A stretch of DNA of 64,000 nucleotides from Olivibacter oleidegradans (GCF_042432805.1 NZ_JBHLWO010000002.1:2542001-2606000), one strand, 5' to 3'; shown: positions 43,419 to 53,628, counted from the stretch's first letter. Notes: generated from the letters alone by a model not told the origin. Numbers and translations: made by a program.

Positions 43419-43757
43419 CTATCCTCACAACTGAAATTCATCACTCATCATTTGTATCAGCTTTCGGATGTCGGCTTTCCTTCTAAGGATTTCATGATTA
43501 TTTCTAATTAATATTATTTGTTGTTCTTTTTCTTGACAAAAAGAACCAAAAGTCAAGGCTGTCTAGGTTTCGCTAAAAATTCAATTGCCCCGCGCCGTTC
43601 TGCGGAGCCGCCCCAATCCTCATTTCTTTCCCTCCACTTCTTCGCATAACGTTTTTTCTACCCTTCTAATTGAATTTTCTTTACGCTCACCCTAGAAGGC
43701 CGTTTTGTACTACCCGCGAGAGCCCCGTGTGATTTCATCACTTGCAACGACAACTCA
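43419..43757. repeat. Structured 339-bp element, copy 2
   Basis: Same as copy 1 with four single-base differences and no indels. The duplicated stretch extends into the flanking octamers (42858-43250 versus 43365-43757), so the duplicated unit is about 393 bp at a constant offset of 507. Confidence 0.88.
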
Positions 43758-43966
43758 ACTACTTAACCACTCGACAACTCAACTACTTAACTACTCGACT
43801 ACTTAACTACTCAACTACTCAACAACTCAACTACTTAACAACTCAACTACTTAACAACTCAACTACTTAACCACTCAACTACTCAACCACTCAACTACTT
43901 AACAACTCAACTACTTAACCACTCAACCACTTAACCACTCAACAACTCAACTACTTAGCTACTCAA
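43751..43966. repeat. Octamer array 3: 27 units of CNACTYAA
   Basis: Twenty-seven octamers in register (216 bp) end at CTACTCAA before CCACGGCT. After it, about 170 bases without features lead to the terpene synthase. Confidence 0.9.
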
Positions 43967-44135
43967 CCACGGCTCTCACTGACATCGAACAAAATGAACA
44001 GAATGAACTTTCCTTTTTTAATAAATAGATAATTATATTTATTTAATATTATAAACGTTAGTTTCTTTATGGAATAGTAATCGTGCTGTTAACAGAGCAG
44101 CTGCGGCATGTTTAAATCGTTAAAAACTCGACACA

Positions 44136-45140
44136 ATGACAAAGGAACAAGAATTCTACGCATTATTCCAAAACATGCAACGTCCTGAATATCCTTTCCC
44201 TAATCTAATTTCTCCCTTTGCACAAGAGATGCGGGAAATATATTATAATTGGATCGATACAGATTATACCTTTCATTCCGAGAAAGCACGCGAAACACAC
44301 AAAAAGCATGTGCTGACAGATATAGCAGCCCGTGGTTTACCCTTCTTAAAAACGCTGGATGAACTGTTTCCGATCGCAAGTTTCGCAGCCAATGGAGCCA
44401 TGATGGATGATTATTTTGACCATTGTAGCCACGAAGAAATGTGTCGTATAAGACAACGGAGTATGGCCATACTCAGTGGACAAGAGAAAGAAGAGCCTAC
44501 AGACTTCGGCATATTCCGTCAGTTCTACTTAATAAGGCAGCGAGCCATTAAATGTGACATGCCACAGCGGCTGTATGATAAATTCATAGCTAGTATTCAT
44601 ACCCTGTTAATCGGTTATCAGGATGAAAAACGCTATATGAAGGCCGATATTATACCTCCATTCCCAGTCTATTTGGTACTTCGCGAAGATACCAGTGGCG
44701 GTTTACCTTTTTGTAAATATGTAGCCATGCAAAAAGATTTTCGCAATTTGCCCGATGAGGTGTTAGAACATCCCCATATTTTGAGCTTGCACACCTTGGC
44801 AGCCCTTATGATCGGCGTGCATAACGACATTATTTCGTTACCGAAGGAGTTGAGTCGGAAAGGTGATGTCATCAATATCGTAAAAGTTATACACAATGAA
44901 AATAACGTATCATGGGAAGAAGCCTATAAGATGGCCCTGGATTATCATGATAAGCTTCTAAACGAGTTTAAGATACTACACGAGCACTTACCAAATTTCG
45001 GGCGGTGGCAGGAACTTGCCTATGATTACGTATATACAATCGGGATTATGATACAAGGCGTATACGCCTGGCATACCAATGATAAATCCCGCTACGTTCC
45101 CGGTGGCTATGTAGAACCCGAATACCAAGGCCCGGAATAA
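44136..45140 (+). CDS. Class I terpene synthase
   Basis: The 334-residue protein has every landmark of a bacterial class I terpene cyclase. These are the Asp-rich metal motif DDYFD (91-95), the pyrophosphate sensor R183 (VLREDTSGG), the NSE triad N230-D-x-x-S234-x-x-K-E238 in HNDIISLPKE, and the R319-Y320 pair near the end. It cyclises a C15 or C20 prenyl diphosphate with three Mg2+ ions in the cytoplasm; the product cannot be predicted. There is no prenyltransferase or P450 next to it, so it is a stand-alone gene between the repeat array and the fructan locus. It ends at a perfect 18-bp terminator. Confidence 0.93.
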   Translation: MTKEQEFYALFQNMQRPEYPFPNLISPFAQEMREIYYNWIDTDYTFHSEKARETHKKHVLTDIAARGLPFLKTLDELFPIASFAANGAMMDDYFDHCSHEEMCRIRQRSMAILSGQEKEEPTDFGIFRQFYLIRQRAIKCDMPQRLYDKFIASIHTLLIGYQDEKRYMKADIIPPFPVYLVLREDTSGGLPFCKYVAMQKDFRNLPDEVLEHPHILSLHTLAALMIGVHNDIISLPKELSRKGDVINIVKVIHNENNVSWEEAYKMALDYHDKLLNEFKILHEHLPNFGRWQELAYDYVYTIGIMIQGVYAWHTNDKSRYVPGGYVEPEYQGPE

Positions 45141-45165
45141 AGCGACATTTATATTTAAGTATTAA

Positions 45166-45205
45166 GGGAATTAGTAATGCCTGTCGGCAGGCATTACTAA
45201 TTCCC
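45166..45205 (+). terminator. Strong terminator of the terpene synthase gene
   Basis: Perfect 18-bp arms (45166-45183 and 45188-45205) with a TCGG loop are followed by TATTTTTGG. The stem tip is CCTG-tcgg-CAGG, the same hairpin word found in the composite repeats. It may also serve the convergent GH32 gene. Confidence 0.88.
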
Positions 45206-45238
45206 TATTTTTGGTTTTCAGTGGTGCCGCAGCCACGT

Positions 45239-45290
45239 TATTAGCGCTATTTTACTACTTACCGACTGAACTACTTAGCACTACTAGCAG
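45239..45290. repeat. Octamer repeat fragment
   Basis: CTACTTAC, CGACTGAA, CTACTTAG and CACTACTA follow in register at about 45254-45285. It lies between convergent genes. Confidence 0.5.
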
Positions 45291-45306
45291 GTCACAAACA
45301 TCATCC

Positions 45307-46950
45307 CTAATTCCAGATAGATCGAACGTTTAAGATCTCCAAATCAGTTACCTCAATATTATTTCCCCAGAAATGGAAGCCTTCTTTATTATTGTCTTCC
45401 GCTTTTCTAGGCATGGAATAAGAGTAGGCACCGCCATCAATAAATACTTCAACGCTGGTTTTATCGATGTAAATATCGGCCGAAATTACCATACTGGTTG
45501 GATCGTTCGGCGAATAAAACAGACCATTCAGTTTATTATAATTCAAATCATAATCTACAATTCGTTGCCCAAAAAGATTAAGCCCGGCACTAGTGGCATG
45601 AGACAATTTAATGGTCGTCTTCACCCGCAAGCCATCCGCCTCCGAATATGGTGCAAGCAATTGATTAGCACGTTCGGTTGTTAAGTTCGTTTCCTTCCGA
45701 ACCGATGTAAAAAGCTGTTCTGTTTCTTTAACGGGCCGACTAAAAAGGCGGGGGCCCTCTTTCGTATTGCGCAGCGTTAGCTCCGTTGGCAATTGCATCA
45801 TCCCTCTAAAAGGCATACCGGGATGTGTTATTTGTCCCCAGCCAATTTGCACACGTCGTCCGTCCGGCATATCCGTAAAGGTTTGTGCCGCATAAACTGA
45901 TCCTGTTGTATAGACATATTTACCAGCTTCCGGCTTAAACACTTTCCCATCAAAAGACCCCAGCATATAAGTACCCGAAGCACCATACATCACCCATTTG
46001 GTATTATTGATATCCCCATCTACCGGCAGTTCGAAAAGTTCGGGGCACTCCCAAAAACCGGTAACATGACTTTCGTAGTTCCACTTTTTCAAATCGTTAG
46101 AGGTATAGATAGAATGACCATCCCGCTCGTTAAGCACCATTACCCAGTGTTTTCCCGGTTTGTACCAAAACACCTTCGGATCGCGCGTGTCCGGGCTATT
46201 CCACTTCGCTTTGGAATCAATGATTGGATTCGATTCGTATTTTGTAAACGTCCGCCCTTTATCGAGGCTGTAGGCAATACACTGCACCTGCTTATCCGGC
46301 CCGGCTGCCGTATAAGCAGCTACCATAGCGGGCGTTTTACCTTTATTATAACCAGCTGTATTGTTATAATCGATTACAGCCGAACCTGAAAACATCGTTC
46401 CCAGCTCATCCGGATAAAGTGCATCCGGCAACTCCGTCCAGTGTACCAAATCTTTACTCACTGCATGCCCCCAGTGCATATTCTCCCATTCATTCTCATA
46501 AGGATTATGCTGGTAAAACAAATGATACTCCCCCTCATAAAAAAGTAAACCATTCGGATCATTGATCCATCCCCTGCGGGTCGTAAAATGAAACTGTGGC
46601 CGATTTTTCTCTTTATAAAGGCTATCTTGTCCAGCCAGTTTATCATTCTGATAAATTTTCGCCAGTCCTGCCTCATCACCCTCATAGCTTATCTTCAATG
46701 TTTTTCCTCGCAAATCCGAAACATCTTTAAAAACCCAATAATCAGGTGTAGCTTTAGTCAGTCTAATAACCACCGAAAGATCAGCTTTACCATCCACACT
46801 GAAAGTCATCTTCCGGCGCTCTTCCTTATGTGATACCGGAAAGTTAAGGTATTTCTTATTGATTTTGATTTCAATCTCACCTGCACTTAATGGAAGATAG
46901 TTAATCGACAGCAGGGCAATTGTTAAAAATTTGATCGCAAAAGTTCTCAT
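45307..46950 (-). CDS. GH32 fructan hydrolase (levanase/inulinase type)
   Basis: The 547-residue protein has a signal peptide, an N-terminal DUF4980-like beta domain (about 25-115) and a GH32 five-bladed propeller. Catalytic residues are nucleophile D131 in WINDPNG, transition-state D257 in RDPK, and acid/base E301 in ECPE. A C-terminal beta-sandwich follows. It releases fructose from beta-fructans, probably in the periplasm or at the surface. It is the last gene of the fructan operon, after the DUF2961 gene (84-bp gap). Endo or exo mode cannot be told. Confidence 0.95.
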   Translation of the reverse strand: MRTFAIKFLTIALLSINYLPLSAGEIEIKINKKYLNFPVSHKEERRKMTFSVDGKADLSVVIRLTKATPDYWVFKDVSDLRGKTLKISYEGDEAGLAKIYQNDKLAGQDSLYKEKNRPQFHFTTRRGWINDPNGLLFYEGEYHLFYQHNPYENEWENMHWGHAVSKDLVHWTELPDALYPDELGTMFSGSAVIDYNNTAGYNKGKTPAMVAAYTAAGPDKQVQCIAYSLDKGRTFTKYESNPIIDSKAKWNSPDTRDPKVFWYKPGKHWVMVLNERDGHSIYTSNDLKKWNYESHVTGFWECPELFELPVDGDINNTKWVMYGASGTYMLGSFDGKVFKPEAGKYVYTTGSVYAAQTFTDMPDGRRVQIGWGQITHPGMPFRGMMQLPTELTLRNTKEGPRLFSRPVKETEQLFTSVRKETNLTTERANQLLAPYSEADGLRVKTTIKLSHATSAGLNLFGQRIVDYDLNYNKLNGLFYSPNDPTSMVISADIYIDKTSVEVFIDGGAYSYSMPRKAEDNNKEGFHFWGNNIEVTDLEILNVRSIWN

Positions 46951-47034
46951 CTGTTTGTTTTTTTATCATTTATTAAGTCGAGCCAAAGGCTAGTCATTCT
47001 TTATTTATTGCTTCTTATTATCATCGCCCGTACA

Positions 47035-48606
47035 TCAAGGCCTGGCATACCAATAGGTTGTTGCCGCAATATCCACATAACCACTATCCCAGCTGAGCAT
47101 TTCCATATCAAATGAAAATTGCTTACTAAAAGGTATGGCATCCAGTATGCGCGTCCGGGTAAATGTATTATGTCCTGTTGACGAAGTATGATCCGCCCGT
47201 GTTGCATTGGCAAAAGGTGTTTGGTAAATAACCACCGGCGCCCATGAGGTGTTGTAATAATCCTCCAATCCTGTACCAAATTCAGACGGAAAAGCTTCCC
47301 CGTCGACATAAGCTTTAGCATCCCCTTCCCCGTACCATGAATTCATATGATTCAGCGTCGCTAAGGTATTACCAACATATACCCCTTTACCCTTGATCGC
47401 AATGAAATTCCAGTCAATCGGTGCGCGGGCATCCCCTTTGGGGTTCTTCTCCGCATCATAATCCCACTTAGCGTCCCATACGTGTTCTTCCATTTTTGTG
47501 AAGGCATGAAAATACATTGCTCGTTCATCCCATTTAAAATCATCCGTTCCAACTGAAAGACTTAATTCGACAGGAAAATTATTGTTATTGATTAAGCGTA
47601 TCACTGCCGACTTCTGAAAAGGCATCACCCATCGTGAGACGAGCGTTTGTTTATTTGCGAGCGTTCTATACCAACTTGCTATATCGCTCCCCCCATAGCC
47701 GCTACCTATAAAATCACCCAAGGGGCACAATACCGTTTCCTTGCCATCAAAGGATATTTTCAATACCACGTTCCTCCAGAGCGCCTCCTGATCGCGGTTT
47801 AACTTACTCATTTGGATTTTAAGCAGACGAATAGCCTTATGAGCATCCCTTAAATTCAGCGCACATTCCTCCGCAGGGTTCAATTTTTTTGAGATAGAAT
47901 CCGTTACGCTAAAATTTGCCGATGGGTTCCAAAGGACACTTTCTGTATTATCAATTTCTTTTTTTAATCGTCGTAACTGCTCAAAGGAAAACGTTTCGGC
48001 TTTTATATTTTTTGGATATGTTCGGTAGTTGATCTGATAATAATGAGGCTTCTTTTTACTTGCACTATCAGCAAACTCCCATGTTATTTTGCAATGCTTC
48101 GCATAAACCAAAGGTAAATATAACGTATTCCCTCCCTTTCCCCGCGGATCATAATTCGTATGCGGGTTCAACAATGCCGGCCCCAACCCCAATCCTGCCT
48201 TCAATAAATCAAACCCGGGAACCGTAATCCTAGCTTCCTTTTCATGATCAAAATAAAAACGCATCGTTCCGGGTTTTTCCAAACAGGTGAGCCAAAAACG
48301 GACAATTGCACCTGGGCCTTCAGCGTCCATCATCACATGCTCTTCTCGTCCTTCATGCTCTTCCCGACGGATAAACTGATTAAAATCACTATTTGCAAAC
48401 CATCCCGCCCTATTGCGCACGGTGGATCTTCTGTCATAACTGCTTACTTGTTTTAATGTATATGCAGGTTCAGGATAGCGAGCAACCTCCTCAACCTCAC
48501 GCATCTCTTGCAATAACTTCTCCGTATTGACCACTTCCTGACAATGGCCGTAACGGACTGCAAAACCAATGGTTGCACAAATCAGTAAAAGAATTTTAGT
48601 TTTCAT
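47035..48606 (-). CDS. GH172/DUF2961 family protein
   Basis: The 523-residue protein has a signal peptide (to about residue 22) and the DUF2961 domain, which includes VRFWLTCLEKPGTMRFYFD, GEAFPSEFGTGLEDYYNTSW and FDMEMLSWDSGYVDIAATTYWY. The family is GH172, whose characterised members act on difructose dianhydride I or alpha-fructofuranosides and related arabinofuranosides. Next to GH32 in a fructan locus, a role on alpha-linked fructosyl links or fructose dianhydrides is likely. The family assignment is seen; the substrate is inferred from context. Confidence 0.88.
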   Translation of the reverse strand: MKTKILLLICATIGFAVRYGHCQEVVNTEKLLQEMREVEEVARYPEPAYTLKQVSSYDRRSTVRNRAGWFANSDFNQFIRREEHEGREEHVMMDAEGPGAIVRFWLTCLEKPGTMRFYFDHEKEARITVPGFDLLKAGLGLGPALLNPHTNYDPRGKGGNTLYLPLVYAKHCKITWEFADSASKKKPHYYQINYRTYPKNIKAETFSFEQLRRLKKEIDNTESVLWNPSANFSVTDSISKKLNPAEECALNLRDAHKAIRLLKIQMSKLNRDQEALWRNVVLKISFDGKETVLCPLGDFIGSGYGGSDIASWYRTLANKQTLVSRWVMPFQKSAVIRLINNNNFPVELSLSVGTDDFKWDERAMYFHAFTKMEEHVWDAKWDYDAEKNPKGDARAPIDWNFIAIKGKGVYVGNTLATLNHMNSWYGEGDAKAYVDGEAFPSEFGTGLEDYYNTSWAPVVIYQTPFANATRADHTSSTGHNTFTRTRILDAIPFSKQFSFDMEMLSWDSGYVDIAATTYWYARP

Positions 48607-48691
48607 TTGATTTATTTATTGGTTCCCTTTTTCAAACTTAGATAAATTCATTTTATATGCCATGAATGACGTATTTTATAGAGGAATTTAA

Positions 48692-50413
48692 TTACCAGCC
48701 GAAGTTCTGCACGTATAAACCCTGACTAAAGTTAATTTGATTCTGTGGGATCGGTAAATACTCATCTCTGTTTTTTTTGAAAGCGGCGCCCGCCAAATGG
48801 GGTGTTCTTCTTTGCTCAGCAGAAAAATAATCATTAATAAACTCGGCCGCAATACCCCACCGAACGAGGTCAAAAAAGCGATAACCTTCCATAGCAAATT
48901 CCAATCTGCGTTCAAAACGTAGCGCTTTACGCGCAAATTCATTGGTCCAAACGCAATTCACTCCTGGCTGATAAGTATCGATAAAGTAACTGGAAGTAGG
49001 CCTACCATCTGCCTGCGTCAATCGTGCCGCACTTTTCTGCGCGCGTTGCCTAATCAAATTAATTAGTGGCAGTGCCTCTTGTTCACGTCCCAGTTCAATT
49101 AAAGCTTCCGCTTTTATGAGTAACACATCCGCATACCTAATCACCGGCCAATCTTTAGCGCTCGACATAAAAGGTGGATATTTCATAAAAGTCGGATCGG
49201 TATAAGCAACCGTTTCTTTCATACTCATAAAGTTGCCATAAGTGGCATTGTCACGATTCCATGAAGCCTGAAACACCAGATCTTTTTGGTATTTATAGGG
49301 ATGTCCGGGAATGGCCACAGTATGATCCAAACGCGTATCGAAGCTTTGCATTTTAAAATCTCCGGTAGGAACAACATCATGGGCATTATAGTCATCCAGC
49401 AGCGGCAATCCGTCAGCATTCGTTTTAAATGCGTTCACCAGATTAGAACTCGGCTGATGAAATCCACAGCAACCATATTCCTGGTTCATAGGATAATTGG
49501 TTCCCACACCGGCATTAATCCGTCCTTGTGGTGTGCCGTCGCTTTTTGAGAAAACGATGGCAAATACCGTCTCTGGACCATTTTCATATTCGGAAAGAAA
49601 ATTTTCCGCAAAATCTTCAGAAAGGCGATATCTTCCCGAACTGATCACACTGTCGCAATACGCTACTACTTCATTCAATTTCGCTTGGTCTTTTGATAAC
49701 ACATTATGCTGATCATCCTGCACATAACTTTGGTAAAGCAATGTTTTTGCTAGGTAAGATTGGGCAGCCCCCTTTGTAATACGCGATGACTCTGCCTGCG
49801 CCAGCGGTAAATGCTGTGTAGCAAAGCGAAAATCTTCTGCTATTTTTGTCCATAGTTCATCGTTACTGTACAGATCATTCCCGATAGTTTGATAGGCTGA
49901 TTTTTCAACACTTTCGTCGATGTAAGGTACTCGTTTAAAAAGAATTTTTAATAGAAAATAAAAGTGTGCCCGAAGGAAACGTACTTCAGCAATGCGCATT
50001 AACTTCTGTGGGAATATGTCATCACCTATTTCATTCAGCAGCGCTAAGGCTGCATTACATCTCGCTACGCCCACATACAAACGGAACCAAGTACCATCAC
50101 TTTCTCCGAGGTCTACCCGATTGATTGAAAACAATTCGTAAGCGTGCACGTCGTTCTGGTCGCCCGTTCCGCCCCCGCCCTTGTAAGCGTCTCCGCCCCG
50201 CACACTTCCGTAGGCCCACATCGTTGTATAAGGTGTACTCCAATGATCATTACCCAAGGCTGAGTAAGCACTGATTACCATCGCCTCCACATTTTCGGGT
50301 GTTTTCAGATTTTCATTAAACACGACGCCTTGCGGCAGTTTTTCCAAATTTTTCGAGCAGCCAAAAAACAAGATGGCATACACAACCAATATTATGACAG
50401 GTAAATTTTTCAT
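48692..50413 (-). CDS. SusD/RagB-family fructan-binding lipoprotein
   Basis: The 573-residue protein has a lipobox in ILFFGCSKN and a SusD fold with the C-terminal signature VIRYADVLLIKAEALIELG and ERRLEFAMEGYRFFDLVRWG. It lies 39 bp after SusC and 85 bp before the DUF2961 gene. It should bind fructan oligosaccharides at the surface and lid the SusC barrel. Confidence 0.95.
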   Translation of the reverse strand: MKNLPVIILVVYAILFFGCSKNLEKLPQGVVFNENLKTPENVEAMVISAYSALGNDHWSTPYTTMWAYGSVRGGDAYKGGGGTGDQNDVHAYELFSINRVDLGESDGTWFRLYVGVARCNAALALLNEIGDDIFPQKLMRIAEVRFLRAHFYFLLKILFKRVPYIDESVEKSAYQTIGNDLYSNDELWTKIAEDFRFATQHLPLAQAESSRITKGAAQSYLAKTLLYQSYVQDDQHNVLSKDQAKLNEVVAYCDSVISSGRYRLSEDFAENFLSEYENGPETVFAIVFSKSDGTPQGRINAGVGTNYPMNQEYGCCGFHQPSSNLVNAFKTNADGLPLLDDYNAHDVVPTGDFKMQSFDTRLDHTVAIPGHPYKYQKDLVFQASWNRDNATYGNFMSMKETVAYTDPTFMKYPPFMSSAKDWPVIRYADVLLIKAEALIELGREQEALPLINLIRQRAQKSAARLTQADGRPTSSYFIDTYQPGVNCVWTNEFARKALRFERRLEFAMEGYRFFDLVRWGIAAEFINDYFSAEQRRTPHLAGAAFKKNRDEYLPIPQNQINFSQGLYVQNFGW

Positions 50414-50452
50414 TTGCTAGTATTTTTAAATCAGATGATGATGGAAAATATA

Positions 50453-53400
50453 TTAGAAGGATAGATTAAAACCCACTGTTGCAATTACCGGTATCGGATA
50501 GGCGTTCCCCGGATTTTCAGGATCTGGAGCTGTATAGGCCCGGTTCTTCCAACGTAGCAAGTTAGATGCCTGCATGTATACACGTGCCCGCGTTACATTA
50601 AACCTTTCAAAAGCATCCTTCAGATCATATCCGATTTCAATGTTCCGTAATTTGAAATAACTTCTAGGCTCTAAAAAATAGGTTGAAAATCTGTTCTCAT
50701 TATTCGTATTGACCAAAGTTAAGGCAGGAACACTTGCCCCGGCGTTCTCAGGGGTCCAAGCATCCATTACGCGGCTGCCCCAATTTGATCCCGGTGCCAG
50801 CGAAGTAAAATCTGTCAGATTTTTATAGCTATTATTTACGACTCCTCCCTGTACGCCCTGAAAGAAAACGGCAATATTGAATCGCTTATAGCTTAGGGTT
50901 AAATTCAAGCCGTAAGTAAAATCAGGATCCGAGGTACCTAAGTACTGCTGGTCGTTATTATCAATCCGTCCATTCTGATCAAGGTCAAGGTAACGGATGC
51001 GACCAAGTGCCTTTCCCGGCTGTTCCGGGCTGTTATCAACTTCCTCTTGCGTCGTGAACAAGCCATCAGCCACCCAACCGAAGTGCGTATTTGGCGAGTG
51101 TCCGATAATCGTGTAGGTTGTACCATTACCTGGGTAACCGATAATTGCATTGTTAGGAAGCGCTGTTATCTTTAAACGGTTTCTGGTAATATTAGCCGCA
51201 ATATCCAATTGAATATCCTCGGTCAAATCTTGGCTATAACTGATCGCCGCCTCCAAGCCCTTGTTTTGCAGCGAAGCACCGTTAATCCATGTATTTCCCC
51301 CTTCACCCACTACGCCCAAGTAAGGCGGGCTGATCAAAATATCGTCTGTATTCTTTATATAATATTCAACTGAACCGATAAGCCGATTGGAGAACAATCC
51401 AAAATCCGCTCCAAAATTAGATTGCGTGGTGGTTTCCCATTTAAGATCCGGGTTTCCGGTTTGGATGGCGGTATATCCGGTAGGAAGCGTACCGGTGCCC
51501 TGTCCACCTATGTCATAAGCGCTGCCTTCGCTTGGTTCCCAGGTCAGGTCCGTTCCATAAATGGCACGATAGAGTGAATAGGTAGCATATGCAGGAATGC
51601 TTTGATTACCCGTTTGCCCCCAGCTATACCGGAGTTTAAAATCCGAAATGAAATTTACATTGTCTTTAAAAAAGGCCTCTTCACTGATGCGCCATCCCAG
51701 AGAGGCGGCGGGGAAATTCGCGTAGCGATTGTTCGAACCGAACTTACTCGAACCATCTCTCCGAATGGTCACAGAAGCTAAGTATCGATCATGATAATTA
51801 TAGTTTGCTTTAAAGAAAAATGACTGTAGCGCGTCCGAATTGCCATCGCCGCGGGCAAGTATATTTCGCGTACCTTGCGTCAAGTAAGCATAGTTCAGAT
51901 CGGCAATAGCTAGCCCTTGTGCACTGGCATTAAATCCCTGGTACCTATTATTAACCGTTTCAGATCCCAAAAGGAAATTAACACGGTGGTCATTCGAATT
52001 CAAGTCATAGGTCAATATATTTTGCCAGGTTAATGATCCACTGTAGTCGAAATTGGTATTAACCTGCGTAACATCACTGTTTAAAAAGCCTGACCGGTAT
52101 GGCAACTGCAAATGACGATAAAAAGTACCTGCATAATCCACATTAAACGCCGTTCTAAAATTCAAGCCCGGTAAAACGGAAAGATCCGCAAATGTACTGC
52201 TCAAAATGCGGGCAAAGTGGTTGTTATTCTGTCTATTATCTTCGATCAATCTGACCGGATTTTGCCGATCGTCCATCCCGGCCACGGGGCCACCCCAACC
52301 ACCATTAACCGTATGAACCGGTAAAATGGGATTCAATATCAAGGCCAGCGAAGTGACGTCGCCCGTTGGTATTTGTGCGTCCTTAAAATACGAAAGGTTT
52401 AGATTCTCCCCTATCTTCAGTTTACCGTTAAACAGCGCATGGTCTACGTTCATACGTAAGGTTAATCGCTGGCTTCGCGTACGTTTGATGATACCCTCAT
52501 TGTCATAATAACCTAACGAGAAGAAGGACGTTCCATGCTGTCCGCCATTGGAAAGAGCAACATTATATTGTTTAATCTGCGAAACCCGCGAAACTTCGTC
52601 AAACCACCGGGTGTCCGATGTGTACATCGACTGCTCAGGATCCACGTATTGCCCCAGGATTACCGCATTCAATTGCGGATTCGAAAAATCCTTATTCCAA
52701 TCAAAATCGTAAATCAAACTTAAGGTAGAAGGATCCTGCGGATTATTACGAGACGGGCCGAAACGTCCGTCATTTACAGCAGCCTGCCAATAAGCCCGTG
52801 CGCGCTGATCGGTATTCAAGGTATTAATTTTACTATTATAAAACTGCAGGGAATGTGAAGCATCTACATCAATCCGCCGAAGGCCTGATTTACCTCGCTT
52901 GGTGGTCACAATAATCACTCCCGCTGCCGCTCTCGATCCATAAATCGAAGCAGCCGATGCATCGCGTAATACCTGCATCGATTCGATGTCGTTCTGATTA
53001 ATCTCCTGTAATCCCCTTTGCGTTGGCACGCCATCTATAATATACAGGGGGTCATTGCTAATATTCAGTGTGGTTTGGCCTCGCATGCGCACCGTAACAC
53101 CCCCATTCGGTGCACCGCTCGCGCCAACCTCTACTCCCGGAACCCGCCCTTGTATAGCTTTTACCGGGTTGCCCAGCGGCACATTTTCAATATCTGCCAT
53201 TTTAACAACAGAAACAGCACCCGTTAAGTCCTTTTTGCGCTCTGAGGTATAGCCCGTTACAATAACATCCTCAAGGGCATTCAAGCTGGTTTTCATGACC
53301 ACATTGATCGGGTCGCCGTTTCTAATCGTCACCCGGACCGATTCACTTCCCAACATACTGAAGGAGATGCTTTGCCCAACAGCAGCCGCAATGCGATACA

Positions 53401-53575
53401 TCCCCTTATTGTCAGTAATAACAGAACCGGTTTTTCCAACAATAGACACCGTAACTCCTTCCAGCGGAACCGAGCTTGTATCTCGTACTATTCCGGAGAT
53501 TACAACTTCCTGCGCCGCCGCACGAAGGAGAAAAAACATACTTATACAGTATGCAATCAATACTTGCTTTTTCAT
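50453..53575 (-). CDS. SusC/RagA-family fructan TonB-dependent transporter
   Basis: The 1040-residue protein has a signal peptide (RAAAQE), a carboxypeptidase-D-like domain (ISGIVRDTSSVPLEGVTVSI), a plug with IQGRVPGVEVGASGAP, LYIIDGVPTQRG and VLRDASAASIYGSRAAAGVIIVTTKRGK, and a beta barrel ending VGFNLSF. It imports fructo-oligosaccharides together with the downstream SusD. Unlike the other two SusC proteins here it has VIVTGYTSERKKDLTGAV in place of VGYGTQKK. It lies 53 bp after the sugar porter gene in a five-gene operon. Confidence 0.96.
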   Translation of the reverse strand: MKKQVLIAYCISMFFLLRAAAQEVVISGIVRDTSSVPLEGVTVSIVGKTGSVITDNKGMYRIAAAVGQSISFSMLGSESVRVTIRNGDPINVVMKTSLNALEDVIVTGYTSERKKDLTGAVSVVKMADIENVPLGNPVKAIQGRVPGVEVGASGAPNGGVTVRMRGQTTLNISNDPLYIIDGVPTQRGLQEINQNDIESMQVLRDASAASIYGSRAAAGVIIVTTKRGKSGLRRIDVDASHSLQFYNSKINTLNTDQRARAYWQAAVNDGRFGPSRNNPQDPSTLSLIYDFDWNKDFSNPQLNAVILGQYVDPEQSMYTSDTRWFDEVSRVSQIKQYNVALSNGGQHGTSFFSLGYYDNEGIIKRTRSQRLTLRMNVDHALFNGKLKIGENLNLSYFKDAQIPTGDVTSLALILNPILPVHTVNGGWGGPVAGMDDRQNPVRLIEDNRQNNNHFARILSSTFADLSVLPGLNFRTAFNVDYAGTFYRHLQLPYRSGFLNSDVTQVNTNFDYSGSLTWQNILTYDLNSNDHRVNFLLGSETVNNRYQGFNASAQGLAIADLNYAYLTQGTRNILARGDGNSDALQSFFFKANYNYHDRYLASVTIRRDGSSKFGSNNRYANFPAASLGWRISEEAFFKDNVNFISDFKLRYSWGQTGNQSIPAYATYSLYRAIYGTDLTWEPSEGSAYDIGGQGTGTLPTGYTAIQTGNPDLKWETTTQSNFGADFGLFSNRLIGSVEYYIKNTDDILISPPYLGVVGEGGNTWINGASLQNKGLEAAISYSQDLTEDIQLDIAANITRNRLKITALPNNAIIGYPGNGTTYTIIGHSPNTHFGWVADGLFTTQEEVDNSPEQPGKALGRIRYLDLDQNGRIDNNDQQYLGTSDPDFTYGLNLTLSYKRFNIAVFFQGVQGGVVNNSYKNLTDFTSLAPGSNWGSRVMDAWTPENAGASVPALTLVNTNNENRFSTYFLEPRSYFKLRNIEIGYDLKDAFERFNVTRARVYMQASNLLRWKNRAYTAPDPENPGNAYPIPVIATVGFNLSF

Positions 53576-53628
53576 ATTTGGTTAATTAATTAGATTAGTT
53601 TCGGTTTATTTTATGGTTAATAGACAAG

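Noticed and set aside
42576..43966. CRISPR-like array
   Set aside because: Units are 8 bases with degenerate words, no constant repeat with unique 25-40 base spacers, and no cas genes.
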